Part shown: one piece after another, positions 24,451 through 33,618 of the stretch
How positions within the stretch are numbered: position 1 is the stretch's first letter
How the letters are laid out: every line of letters begins with the position of its first letter
From: Bacteroidales bacterium
GTDB lineage: Bacteria > Bacteroidota > Bacteroidia > Bacteroidales > F082
Direction: 5' to 3'
NCBI GenBank assembly: GCA_021647205.1
Contig: JAKIVD010000007.1
Coordinates: forward strand, 1 to 64,000
Length of the DNA: 64,000 nt
Notes under the pieces: generated by a model
Told to the model about the DNA's origin: nothing
Database searches by the model: none
What the model saw: the letters and a program-made list of their open reading frames with translations, nothing else
Position numbers and translations under genes: made by a program

Positions 24451-25965
24451 ATGCTTTATTTATTAATTCTACTTCCGCTTTCGTTTACCATTCCGACAGT
24501 ATTTGCCTGGAAGGTTTTTGAAAAAGCCGGCCGGAAAGGATGGGAAACCCTGGTGCCGTTTTACAACCTGTACGTATTTCTGTTAATTATTAAAAAACCT
24601 TTGTGGTGGTATGTATTCCTGCTCGTCCCCTTCCTTAATGTTTTTGTATATATGCTGATGCTGGTGGAAATGGCCAAATGTTTCAATAAGTTTGGTTTGG
24701 GACAGCAATTTCTGGCGGTGATTGTTCCCTATGCCTATTTCCCTTATCTCGGCATACAGACCGAAGAGGTTTTTGTTGATCCTGATAAACGGCCCGAAAT
24801 AAAGAAGGGCTTCGTGCGCGAGTGGACCGATGCCATTATTTTTGCAGTCGTTGCCGCCACTATCATCCGCACTTTTCTGCTGGAAGCCTACACCATTCCC
24901 ACTTCTTCGATGGAAAAATCCTTGTTGGTGGGCGACTACCTTTTTGTGAGCAAGATAACCTACGGGCCCAAGATACCGAATACACCGCTGTCGTTCCCCT
25001 TTGTGCACCATACACTCCCGCTTACCACTTCCACGAAATCTTATGTTGAATGGATTCATTTCCCCTACTATCGTTTTCCCGGATTCGGAAAGATTGACCA
25101 TAATGATGCGGTTGTATTTAACTATCCTGCCGGCGATACGGTTTCTACGCGCTTTCAAAGCAACGTCAGTTATTATTCGTTGGTGAAGGAATATGGCCGG
25201 AAAAGGGTGTGGAGCGACAAACGTAATTTTGGCGAGATTGTTGTCAGGCCGGTTGACAAGCGGGAAAACTATGTAAAAAGAGGGATTGGAATGCCGGGAG
25301 ATACCCTCCGGATAATCGACCGGCAGGTTTACCTCAACAGCAGCAAGGCGGTAAACCCTGAAAAATTGCAATTCCAGTACCGGGTGCAAACTGACGGGAG
25401 CAGCATCAATCCGAAAATCCTGAGCAGGCTGGATATTACCGACCGGAGCCCGACGAATATTCCAGGGCAGTTCATCTTTGCACTGACCGAAGAAGCCCGC
25501 AGCGAACTGGAGAGGTTGCCCATAGTGAAGCGGATAAATGTGCTGAATGAAGAAGCAGGGAAATGGCATCCTGAAATATTTCCTTTCGATTCGAATTACA
25601 AGTGGAACCGCGATAATTTCGGCCCTTTGTACATTCCTGCCAAAGGTGTCCCTATTACACTTAACACAAAAAATATTGTGCTTTACGAGCGGCTTATCCG
25701 CACGTATGAAGAAAATGATTTGAAAGTCAGTGACGGGAAAATTTTCATCAACGGAAAAGAAACCAATTCTTATACACCGCGGATGGATTACTATTGGATG
25801 ATGGGTGATAACCGCCACAATTCTGCCGATTCGCGCTATTGGGGGTTTGTGCCCGAAGACCATGTTGTGGGAAAAGCTGAATTTGTCTGGCTTTCCTTAG
25901 ATGCCAACAAATCACTTTTCAAAGGGAAGATTCGCTGGAACAGGTTGTTCTCGGTTGTCCGTTAA
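24451..25965 (+). CDS. lepB: signal peptidase I with N-terminal membrane domain
   Basis: This 504-residue protein starts with a helical membrane domain (about 1-110, DUF5684-like: WKVFEKAGRKGWETLVPFYN). A transmembrane helix (about 128-143) and the signal peptidase S26 domain follow. The catalytic serine is in IPTSSMEKSLLVGDYL (about 153) and the catalytic lysine in NYVKRGIGMPGD (about 274). The box GDNRHNSADSRYWGFVP lies near the C-terminus. It removes signal peptides after Sec export. It is longer than Escherichia coli LepB because of the extra N-domain and an insert of about 290-420 residues. Confidence 0.94.
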   Translation: MLYLLILLPLSFTIPTVFAWKVFEKAGRKGWETLVPFYNLYVFLLIIKKPLWWYVFLLVPFLNVFVYMLMLVEMAKCFNKFGLGQQFLAVIVPYAYFPYLGIQTEEVFVDPDKRPEIKKGFVREWTDAIIFAVVAATIIRTFLLEAYTIPTSSMEKSLLVGDYLFVSKITYGPKIPNTPLSFPFVHHTLPLTTSTKSYVEWIHFPYYRFPGFGKIDHNDAVVFNYPAGDTVSTRFQSNVSYYSLVKEYGRKRVWSDKRNFGEIVVRPVDKRENYVKRGIGMPGDTLRIIDRQVYLNSSKAVNPEKLQFQYRVQTDGSSINPKILSRLDITDRSPTNIPGQFIFALTEEARSELERLPIVKRINVLNEEAGKWHPEIFPFDSNYKWNRDNFGPLYIPAKGVPITLNTKNIVLYERLIRTYEENDLKVSDGKIFINGKETNSYTPRMDYYWMMGDNRHNSADSRYWGFVPEDHVVGKAEFVWLSLDANKSLFKGKIRWNRLFSVVR

Positions 25966-26070
25966 TTTTTTGGCCAGGGTTCGGGAGCCCTTTTCTGATT
26001 AGGATATTTCTGACACATTCCACCCTGCCATCTTTTAAAGTCCGGCAGACTTCGGGTACTCAATAATTAC

Positions 26071-26078
26071 TACTTTTG
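26071..26078 (+). promoter_or_regulatory. -7 box upstream of ftsK
   Basis: TACTTTTG matches the Bacteroidota -7 consensus exactly, 20 bases before the ftsK ATG. The transcript would have a very short leader. Confidence 0.5.
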
Positions 26079-26097
26079 TTTTAAATTACAAAAGCAA

Positions 26098-28572
26098 ATG
26101 CCGCTTAAATCAAACAAGCTCAAAGCGAACACACTAAAAGAGCCCAAGACGAAAACCGTTAAGAAAAGAAGAAAACTTACGGTCAGGCAGCGGAAGACCG
26201 GAAAAAGCCTTTCCGGAGGCTTCGACCCGCGGATCAGGCGCGTACCCGGCTTTTTCTTCCTGTTGAGCGCCATGTACCTGTTGCTTGCGTTTACATCTTT
26301 TCTTGTGAATTGGTTTGAGGCCAACCCGGGTGCTGTTTTCACGAATACCCTCAGCAGTCATTTTAGCAATCATGCCCGGATAGTTGAGAACTGGACCGGG
26401 CGTTTTGGGGCATGGCTGTCGCATTTTCTTGTGCTCAATGGTGTCGGTGTCGGGGCTTTCACCTTCTCGCTCATTCTTTTCGGGCTGGGGTTTAAGTTGC
26501 TAATGAATATCCGCCTGTTTAAGCTCTGGCCCTGGTTTCAGATTCTTGTACTGGGGCTGCTCTGGCTGCCCATGCTGCTCAACCTGGTTCTTCCGGCCCA
26601 TCCCGAAAATATTCTTGGCGGTTTTGCCGGACAGCAACTCAATCTCTGGGTATCTGCTTACCTTGGCCGGGTGGGGGTTGTCTTCCTGCTGGTTTTTGTA
26701 CCGGCAACCTTTGCACTTATCGACTTTAAATTTACGCGAAAGAAAAAGAATCCCGTTCAGGAAAAAGATATTTCACAAAGCCAATCTGCTAAAAACCTGC
26801 CCAAAGAAGATATATACAACCCGGTGGAATTTGCGCTTGAAGAAGAAAGCCGGGAGGATGAGAAACCCGCTGAGCCTATAGGCGATGTTGTTGATGATTT
26901 TAGTATTGAGGTGCAAGCCGAAACCAAAGAAAAAGCGAAAGGGCAAGTTGCAGAAGAGGCCGAATTAGAGCTGATGATTGAAAAACCGGTTGTCGAAGAA
27001 ACGGTCAAACCATCGGTCAAGCCGGGCGACCATTTTGGGATAGACACGGAATTTGACCCGCGCCTCGATTTGCCCGACTTTAAGATGCCCCCGCTCGACC
27101 TGCTTGTTGAATACGACAACGGGAACATCAGCATCGACAAAGAAGAACTGGAGACCAACAAAAACAGGATAGTCGAAACACTGAACCACTACTCCATCAG
27201 CATAACAAGGATCAAGGCCACAATTGGCCCTACTGTTACTTTATACGAGATTGTCCCGGCTCCGGGGGTGCGGATTTCACGCATCAAGAACCTGGAAGAT
27301 GACATCGCCCTGAGCCTGTCGGCCATGGGTATCCGGATAATTGCACCCATACCCGGAAAAGGCACCGTGGGCATTGAAGTGCCCAACCGGAACCCGAACA
27401 TTGTGTCCATGCGCTCCATCCTTTCTTCGGAACGTTTCCTGAACAATAAATATGAGTTGCCCATCGGGATTGGAAAAACCATTGCCAACGAGAGCTTTGT
27501 TGCCGACCTTGCCAAAATGCCGCATATTCTTATGGCAGGAGCCACCGGCCAGGGAAAATCGGTGGGGCTGAATACTATCATCGCCTCACTTTTGTACACG
27601 AAGCACCCGTCAGAATTGAAGTTTATTATGGTTGACCCGAAGAAAGTCGAATTGACTTTGTATTCACGCATCGAACGGCATTACCTCGCCAAGCTGCCCG
27701 ATTCGGAAGAGGCCATAATTACCGATACGCGCAAAGTTGTCAGGACACTGAACTCACTCGGCATCGAAATGGACAACCGCTACGAACTGCTGAAAGATGC
27801 ACAGGTGCGCAATGTAAAAGAATACAACCAGAAGTTTATTGCCAGGAAACTGAACCCGGTTCACGGCCATCGCTATTTACCATATTTTGTCCTTGTTGTT
27901 GACGAATTTGCTGATTTGATTATGACGGCCGGAAAAGAGGTCGAAGGGCCGATTACCCGCCTTGCCCAATTGGCCCGGGCTGTAGGGATTCACCTCGTTA
28001 TTGCCACGCAAAGGCCATCGGTGAACATCATCACCGGGACGATTAAAGCCAACTTTCCCGCACGGATTGCTTTTCGTGTGATCTCAAAAATAGATTCACG
28101 CACAATTCTCGATACCGGCGGGGCTGACCAATTGGTGGGAAGGGGCGATATGCTCATGTCCACGGGCAGCGACCTCATCCGCCTGCAGTGTGCCTTTATC
28201 GATACCCCCGAAATATCTGAACTGACAAGCTACATTGGTTCGCAGCGTGCCTTTCCCGACGCTTACCACCTGCCAGAATACTTCGATGAAGAAATGGATG
28301 CCAAACCGGATTTTGATGTGAACGACCGTGACGAACTTTTTGAGGATGCGGCCCAAATCATCGTCCAGACCCAACAAGGCTCCACTTCGCTTTTACAGCG
28401 CAAACTGAAGCTGGGCTACAACCGCGCAGGAAGAATTATTGATCAGCTCGAAGCTGCCGGTATCGTTGGCCCCTTCGAAGGAAGCAAAGCACGCGAGGTG
28501 AAAGTTGCCAACGAAATGGCTTTGGAACAGTTTTTGAAAGATTTAAATAAAAATGACGAACAGATTAATTAA
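26098..28572 (+). CDS. ftsK: DNA translocase FtsK
   Basis: This 824-residue protein has a basic N-terminus, four TM helices (about 55-205) and a charged linker (about 215-320). The RecA-like motor has Walker A GATGQGKS at about 480-487 and Walker B FVLVVDEFADL at about 600-612. The winged-helix gamma domain lies at the C-terminus (TSLLQRKLKLGYNRAGRIIDQLE). It pumps chromosomal DNA at the division septum. lolA starts six bases later, so they are co-transcribed. Confidence 0.96.
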   Translation: MPLKSNKLKANTLKEPKTKTVKKRRKLTVRQRKTGKSLSGGFDPRIRRVPGFFFLLSAMYLLLAFTSFLVNWFEANPGAVFTNTLSSHFSNHARIVENWTGRFGAWLSHFLVLNGVGVGAFTFSLILFGLGFKLLMNIRLFKLWPWFQILVLGLLWLPMLLNLVLPAHPENILGGFAGQQLNLWVSAYLGRVGVVFLLVFVPATFALIDFKFTRKKKNPVQEKDISQSQSAKNLPKEDIYNPVEFALEEESREDEKPAEPIGDVVDDFSIEVQAETKEKAKGQVAEEAELELMIEKPVVEETVKPSVKPGDHFGIDTEFDPRLDLPDFKMPPLDLLVEYDNGNISIDKEELETNKNRIVETLNHYSISITRIKATIGPTVTLYEIVPAPGVRISRIKNLEDDIALSLSAMGIRIIAPIPGKGTVGIEVPNRNPNIVSMRSILSSERFLNNKYELPIGIGKTIANESFVADLAKMPHILMAGATGQGKSVGLNTIIASLLYTKHPSELKFIMVDPKKVELTLYSRIERHYLAKLPDSEEAIITDTRKVVRTLNSLGIEMDNRYELLKDAQVRNVKEYNQKFIARKLNPVHGHRYLPYFVLVVDEFADLIMTAGKEVEGPITRLAQLARAVGIHLVIATQRPSVNIITGTIKANFPARIAFRVISKIDSRTILDTGGADQLVGRGDMLMSTGSDLIRLQCAFIDTPEISELTSYIGSQRAFPDAYHLPEYFDEEMDAKPDFDVNDRDELFEDAAQIIVQTQQGSTSLLQRKLKLGYNRAGRIIDQLEAAGIVGPFEGSKAREVKVANEMALEQFLKDLNKNDEQIN

Positions 28573-28578
28573 AAGAAA

Positions 28579-29214
28579 ATGAAAAATATATTAGTAGTAC
28601 TTGTTATGATTACCGGCGGAATGTTGTTCGGGCAAAGTGCAAAAAAAGCTGAGCAGCTCCTTGAAGAAGTAGTAAACAAAACGGCCTCCTACAAAAACAT
28701 GAGGGTGGAGATTTCCTACACCATGGTCAATAAAGAAATGGACATCAACGAAAAAAGGGGGGGGCTTATCTTTATTTCAGGCGACAACTACCGGATTGAA
28801 ATGGAAGGGCAAATTATTATTTCAAACGGGAAAACTGTCTGGACCTACCTGGTGGATTCAGAAGAAGTGCTGGTGAGCGACCTGGAAAGTAATGACGAAA
28901 ATATCTCACCAACGAAGATTCTGACTACCTACAACAGCGATTACAAAGCCCGGTTCGACACGGATAACAAATACAAAAATGCAGACCTGAAGGCCATTAA
29001 TTTGCGCCCCAACGATGGAAAACAATTTGAAAAGATGAGCCTTCTCGTAAACCAGAAAAACAAGAGTCTTGAAAGTTTTTCAATCTATGACAAGAACGGA
29101 AACGTTTTTACTTATCACATACTGAAACTGACACCCAACCTCGACCTGCCGGAAAACACCTTTACCTTCAACCCGGAAGACTATCCAGATGTAGAAGTGG
29201 TAGATATGCGTTAG
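28579..29214 (+). CDS. lolA: outer membrane lipoprotein carrier protein LolA
   Basis: This 211-residue protein has a signal peptide (MKNILVVLVMITGGMLFGQ) and the LolA beta-barrel pattern: KNMRVEISYT; GDNYRIEMEGQIIISNGKTVWTY; a C-terminal NTFTFNPEDYPDVEVVD. LolA ferries lipoproteins across the periplasm to the outer membrane. It directly follows ftsK, six bases away. Confidence 0.88.
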   Translation: MKNILVVLVMITGGMLFGQSAKKAEQLLEEVVNKTASYKNMRVEISYTMVNKEMDINEKRGGLIFISGDNYRIEMEGQIIISNGKTVWTYLVDSEEVLVSDLESNDENISPTKILTTYNSDYKARFDTDNKYKNADLKAINLRPNDGKQFEKMSLLVNQKNKSLESFSIYDKNGNVFTYHILKLTPNLDLPENTFTFNPEDYPDVEVVDMR

Positions 29215-29219
29215 AAAGG

Positions 29220-29618
29220 CTAATGCTTCTTGTTCTTCGACCGGTACATCAGGCCCATGTAAATAATGGTAACCCATCCCCCGAGCAACAGGCCACTACT
29301 GAAAATTGTAATGGTGGAGTAGATTTCTTTGATCACCCCGGTGGCACCGGTAAAATGAATCAGGTACAAAGGAATGCAGGACAGAACTATCCCGAAAAGA
29401 AAAAAGTAATAGACTATCTTTGTCCGCGACTCGCGAATGTACTGGTTTTTAAATGCAAATGATAACAACACCAGGGTGTGAAAGAATTGAATAACGATTG
29501 CAGTTTGAAAGTAGTCATAGTTTAGCTCTGGTGTGTTAAGTACAATTCTTACCAGTACAAATAGAATAGTGCCTGTGAGTCCGGAAAAACCGACAGCAAT
29601 CAGGATTTTTTTTGTCAT
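29220..29618 (-). CDS. DUF423-like small membrane protein
   Basis: This 132-residue protein has four predicted TM helices. The segment YDYFQTAIVIQFFHTLVLL resembles the conserved region of DUF423/YgdD-type proteins. No function is known for the family. It is convergent with lolA and divergent from the YkoF-like gene. A TACTTTTG -7 box on the minus strand lies about 20 bases upstream. Confidence 0.65.
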   Translation of the reverse strand: MTKKILIAVGFSGLTGTILFVLVRIVLNTPELNYDYFQTAIVIQFFHTLVLLSFAFKNQYIRESRTKIVYYFFLFGIVLSCIPLYLIHFTGATGVIKEIYSTITIFSSGLLLGGWVTIIYMGLMYRSKNKKH

Positions 29619-29708
29619 TTTGCTTTGTTTTGTACAAAAGTAAAAAAACCAACGGCTTAATGTACTGTAAAATTGATAAAATAGAACAAATCTTAATAAG
29701 AGAATAAA

Positions 29709-29969
29709 ATGAACACATCAGTCGAAATTAGTTATTATCCGCTCCATGATGAGTTTATCCCCCACATCAAACGTTTTATCGACCGCCTGAACGGACACGA
29801 TAACATTGCTGTCAGGACGAACGGAATGAGCACCCAGGTATTTGGAAAGTATTTTGAAGTGATGGAAATATTGACCCGGGAAATCCATGATGCATTTGAA
29901 TTGCCGCACTCGGTTTTTATACTGAAGATTATCAATGCCGATCTGCAAGTCCACACCAAAAGTGTTTAG
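29709..29969 (+). CDS. YkoF-like thiamine/pyrimidine-binding protein
   Basis: This 86-residue protein has the pattern of the small MTH1187/YkoF family: EISYYPLHDEFIPHIKRFI, then VRTNGMSTQVFGKYFEVMEIL and FILKI. Such domains bind thiamine or hydroxymethylpyrimidine. It is the first gene of a run in which the PnuC-type transporter starts directly after its stop codon. No TPP riboswitch is visible in the 90-base leader. Confidence 0.7.
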   Translation: MNTSVEISYYPLHDEFIPHIKRFIDRLNGHDNIAVRTNGMSTQVFGKYFEVMEILTREIHDAFELPHSVFILKIINADLQVHTKSV

Positions 29970-30677
29970 ATGACTGAACTGCTTCAATTCTTCCTGCAAC
30001 CATACCAAACAGCTACTACATTCAACATCCTTCTTGAATTTCTTGCTGCGCTGTTTGGCGTTGTCAGTGTGGTTTATGCCCGACGGGAAAACATACTGGT
30101 GTTTCCAACCGGCATTGTCAGCACGGCAATTTATGTTTATCTGCTCTCGCAATGGGCTTTGTATGGTGATCTGATCATCAATGTTTATTATACCCTGATG
30201 AGCATTTACGGTTGGTATATGTGGCACAAAGTGATTGATGATAAACAGTCCCACATCAGCATCAGCCGGACAAGCACCAAAGACAAACTGAAGGCATTTG
30301 GTATCTTTTTGTTCACTACCGTATTTGTCATTGCCGTTTACCGTTATTATGATGTGATGCCAAACCGTTTGAATTTCAGGGAAAGCGTGCTTTATGCCTG
30401 GCAGCACTTGTCTTCGGGCAGCCTGGATGACTTTAGAACAGCCACCCCTTTTCTTGATACGTTTACCACGGGTATTTTCTTTTCAGCCATGTGGCTGATG
30501 GCCAATAAAAAAATAGAAAACTGGATTTTGTGGATAGTGGGCGACCTTGTTTCCATCCCCTTGTATTTTGTGAAAGGCTATGGTTTCACCGGAATCCAGT
30601 ATGCTGTTTTTTTGGGGATTGCCATCATGGCATACTTCTCCTGGAGAAAAGCCATTGAAAACCAAAAAGCAGGATAG
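29970..30677 (+). CDS. PnuC-family vitamin transporter
   Basis: This 235-residue protein has seven or eight TM helices and PnuC landmarks: FLAALFGVVSVVYARRENI near the N-terminus, INVYYTLMSIYGWYMW, and IPLYFVKGYGFTGIQYAVFL near the C-terminus. PnuC proteins carry nicotinamide riboside; PnuT homologues carry thiamine. The YkoF-like neighbour upstream points to thiamine and the NadR-like kinase downstream to nicotinamide riboside, so the substrate is open. Confidence 0.87.
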   Translation: MTELLQFFLQPYQTATTFNILLEFLAALFGVVSVVYARRENILVFPTGIVSTAIYVYLLSQWALYGDLIINVYYTLMSIYGWYMWHKVIDDKQSHISISRTSTKDKLKAFGIFLFTTVFVIAVYRYYDVMPNRLNFRESVLYAWQHLSSGSLDDFRTATPFLDTFTTGIFFSAMWLMANKKIENWILWIVGDLVSIPLYFVKGYGFTGIQYAVFLGIAIMAYFSWRKAIENQKAG

Positions 30678-30680
30678 GCC

Positions 30681-31250
30681 ATGCTGAAGAGAATTGCCAT
30701 CACCGGCCCCGAGTCCACGGGAAAATCGCAACTGGCGAAAGAGCTTGCTGCCCACTACCAGGCAAATTACGTGTCAGAGTTTGCCCGTGAATACCTTGGC
30801 GGAAAACAGGGGAAATACACCATCGGGGATATTCTTGCCATTGCAAAAGGACAGTTGAGAACAGAGGAGGGGATTGCTGCAAAAGCGAGCGGGCTGTTGT
30901 TTTGCGATACGGATATGCTGGTAACAAAAATATGGAGCCGGTTCGTATTTAACGAATGTCCCGAATGGATTGAGGAAATGTTTATTGAGCACCGCTACGA
31001 TCTGTACTTGTTGTGTTACCCAGACCTTGATTGGGAGCCGGACCCTTTGCGCAAAAACCCGAAAGACAGGCTGTCCCTTTTTGAACAGTATAAAATGGAA
31101 TTGCAGCATGCCGGCTTTAACTTTGCCGTTGTGAAGGGCAGGGGGGCGCAACGTCTGAAAAATGCGCTTAACTTTGTCAGGCGTTTGGAGAGCAACTCGC
31201 GGGCTGGCTTACCGCACCGTTGGCTATTGGGGGAAAATGATTTTTTTTAA
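30681..31250 (+). CDS. NadR-like ATPase/kinase
   Basis: This 189-residue protein has a P-loop GPESTGKSQLAKEL at the N-terminus and the pattern of the ribosylnicotinamide kinase domain of NadR (VSEFAREYL; FCDTDMLVTKIW; PDLDWEPDPLRKNP). It would phosphorylate the vitamin taken up by the PnuC protein and so trap it. NadR's adenylyltransferase and DNA-binding domains are absent. It starts three bases after pnuC. Confidence 0.83.
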   Translation: MLKRIAITGPESTGKSQLAKELAAHYQANYVSEFAREYLGGKQGKYTIGDILAIAKGQLRTEEGIAAKASGLLFCDTDMLVTKIWSRFVFNECPEWIEEMFIEHRYDLYLLCYPDLDWEPDPLRKNPKDRLSLFEQYKMELQHAGFNFAVVKGRGAQRLKNALNFVRRLESNSRAGLPHRWLLGENDFF

Positions 31251-31262
31251 AAACCGGAATAA

Positions 31263-32468
31263 ATGAAGGGCAGCGAAAAAACGAAACTCAAAGTCTTATA
31301 CCTGGTCCGGTGGTATCCCAACCGCTACGACCCAATGCCCGGTTTGTTCATACAACGTCATGCCGAGGCGGCCAACAATTTTTGTGAGCCTGGTGTTGTT
31401 TATGCCCATGTTGTGGAAAATGAAAAAATCGAAGGTGTTTACGATATTGATTCCCTTGAAATCAATGGCGTGCCCACGGTGAAGGTTTACTACACTAACC
31501 CCCGGTTTAACTTGCCATTAATTACAAAAGCGATAAAGGCTTTTCGGTTTTATAAAGCCAATTTCCTTGGTATTAAGGAAGTGAAAAAGCAGTTGGGGGA
31601 CTTTGACCTTGTCCATATTCACATTCTTACCCGTCTTGGACTTATTGCCTTGTTTTACAAATGGTGCTGTGGGAAACCTTTCGTTATCAGTGAGCATTGG
31701 TCGCGTTATCTGGCACTGACCGGAACTTTTAAAGGCAGTTTGCGAAAAATACTGACAAAACTTGTTGTAAGAAATGCATCGGCAGTTACCACAGTGACGC
31801 AAAACCTGGCAGACGCCATGAAAAGCCACGGGCTGAAAAACAGCAATTACAGGGTTTTGGCCAATGTTGTTTCCGGGCAGTTTTTTCAAGCTGAACATTC
31901 AGTAAAAAGGGATACGGCAAAAAAGACCCTTCTCCATGTCAGTTGCTTCGAAGACAGGTCCAAGAATGTCAGCGGCTTGCTTCGGGTTGTTAAATCGTTG
32001 TCCGGAAAAAGAAGTGATTTTGTCTTCCGGCTGGTCGGCGAGGGGATGGATTTCGAAAGCTTGCGCAACTATTCCCTTGCGCTGGGAATAGACGGTTCGA
32101 AGGTCGTTTTTACCGGCCTGCTTGAAGGCGGCCACCTCGTCAGGGAAATGGCAGCAGCTGACCTGATGGTGGTTTTCAGTAATTACGAAAACTTTCCGGT
32201 AGTGATCAATGAAAGCTTTGCTTTGGGTATTCCTGTCGTGGCAACGAGTGTGGGTGGCATTCCCGAGTATGTCAACAGCAGCAATGGGCGATTGATCCCG
32301 GCAGGGGATGAAGAAATGCTGGCAAACATGCTGCAAAACTTCCTTGACGGAGGGCTAAACTTTGACAAACGAATTATTCAGGCCCGGGCAAAGGAGCTGT
32401 TTTCATCGGAAAAAGTGGGCAGGGAACTTTTCCGGATGTATGCCGGTGCCATTAAGAAGCCCGGCTGA
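31263..32468 (+). CDS. GT4-family glycosyltransferase
   Basis: This 401-residue protein is a GT-B glycosyltransferase: N-domain with GLFIQRHAEA and SEHWSRY, donor-binding C-domain with VGEGMDFESLRN, VFTGLLEGGHLV and the family E-x7-E motif (NESFALGIPVVATSVGGIPEYV). It probably transfers a sugar in envelope polysaccharide synthesis. It starts 12 bases after the NadR-like gene; the functional link is unclear. Confidence 0.88.
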   Translation: MKGSEKTKLKVLYLVRWYPNRYDPMPGLFIQRHAEAANNFCEPGVVYAHVVENEKIEGVYDIDSLEINGVPTVKVYYTNPRFNLPLITKAIKAFRFYKANFLGIKEVKKQLGDFDLVHIHILTRLGLIALFYKWCCGKPFVISEHWSRYLALTGTFKGSLRKILTKLVVRNASAVTTVTQNLADAMKSHGLKNSNYRVLANVVSGQFFQAEHSVKRDTAKKTLLHVSCFEDRSKNVSGLLRVVKSLSGKRSDFVFRLVGEGMDFESLRNYSLALGIDGSKVVFTGLLEGGHLVREMAAADLMVVFSNYENFPVVINESFALGIPVVATSVGGIPEYVNSSNGRLIPAGDEEMLANMLQNFLDGGLNFDKRIIQARAKELFSSEKVGRELFRMYAGAIKKPG

Positions 32469-32474
32469 TTCGCC

Positions 32475-33347
32475 TTACTCGTGCAAGGCCATCATGGGCA
32501 GTTCCAGTTTGAAGAAATCTTTTTTACTGATTTTTTGAGAGAATAAATTTTGAAAGAAGTTTTTCTTGTGCGAAAGAAATGCGATCATGTCAATCTCGTA
32601 TTTTTGGGTAAAAGTGGCCAATACATCCAACTTGTCGGTGGCCGGCACTAAATTGAAAGTGATTTTCCCTGCCAGTCTTTCTTTTTCAAAGGCCCGCTCC
32701 AGGCCTTCCATCAGCAACTTGCACTTTTCATCTTTTTCATCAAATCGAAAATGAACCACATGAACAACAAACTCGAGGTTTTTCAAAAGGCTGAAAACCC
32801 GGGTAAGTGTGGGGACGTCCATGTTGCTGAAATTGGTGGCATACATGATGTTCCGGATACGGTCTTTTTCAAATGATTGTGGAACCGCAACCACCGGGAA
32901 TTTAACCCTGTTCATTATTTTTTCGGCCATGCTTCCTTCCAATATCCCTTTTCGGCCTTCGCCTTCGGTACCCATCACGATCAGCCCCGGATTGGTTTCT
33001 TTGCAGATACGGCGAATCTCCCACTCCGGGTCACCACCTGTTACGAGGGATGAAACTTCTATATTGGCAAAACCCCAGGCCCGAAGGAATCCATCAACAA
33101 CAACTTTCAGCTTTTTCATCTGCTCTTCAGCCTGTTTCCGAAGGGTTTCAATAAACTCGACATTAAAAAAGGCATCGCTGTCTATGCCGGCCGGAATACT
33201 TGAGTCGGGCACGATAAGCTGATCGGGATAAATATGAAAAAGAAAAAGCCGTGTTTTTTCCTGCCCTGCGAGGTAAATGGCGTGTTTGCAGGTTGCCAGT
33301 GTAGTAGCCGAAAAATCAACGGGAAGAAGAAATGTTCTCATCTTCAT
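32475..33347 (-). CDS. tandem universal stress protein
   Basis: This 290-residue protein has two Usp domains (about 1-145 and 150-290). The first carries the ATP-binding motif VMGTEGEGRKGILEGSMAEKI. The second lacks a clear copy, as is common in tandem Usp proteins. It is convergent with the glycosyltransferase. The upstream gap 33348-33618 holds no gene. Confidence 0.88.
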   Translation of the reverse strand: MKMRTFLLPVDFSATTLATCKHAIYLAGQEKTRLFLFHIYPDQLIVPDSSIPAGIDSDAFFNVEFIETLRKQAEEQMKKLKVVVDGFLRAWGFANIEVSSLVTGGDPEWEIRRICKETNPGLIVMGTEGEGRKGILEGSMAEKIMNRVKFPVVAVPQSFEKDRIRNIMYATNFSNMDVPTLTRVFSLLKNLEFVVHVVHFRFDEKDEKCKLLMEGLERAFEKERLAGKITFNLVPATDKLDVLATFTQKYEIDMIAFLSHKKNFFQNLFSQKISKKDFFKLELPMMALHE

Positions 33348-33602
33348 CTATTTAAATTTTCTCGTAAAGACAAGCAGAAAACAGTAATTACTTCCCTGCC
33401 TGAGCCGTCAGCTGTTTTCAATAGTCTTTGTCGTGTTGGTTTTATCTGTTGTATTATTGCTATTATCATTCTTCTGTCTGAACTGTTGGGTTTACCCCTC
33501 GGTTCAAGGGTGGATTTAAAAATTTTCATAAAATTACTCATTTTATTTTAAACCAGTACCGAATTGTTTATTCCCAGGTCTGTGGGAACGGTAAAAAATA
33601 GC

Positions 33603-33610
33603 TATTTTTG
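33603..33610 (+). promoter_or_regulatory. -7 box directly before mpl
   Basis: TATTTTTG ends eight bases before the mpl ATG, so the transcript would have almost no leader. TCTG at 33579-33582 is a one-mismatch -33 at 20-base spacing. Confidence 0.5.
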
Positions 33611-33618
33611 GCGGCCAA

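Noticed and set aside
24583-25863. Antisense open frame of 426 codons inside lepB
   Set aside because: Shadow of lepB; no recognisable domain and no promoter.
29619-29708. TPP riboswitch in front of the YkoF-like gene
   Set aside because: The gap is only 90 bases and lacks CTGAGA and the other conserved TPP bases.
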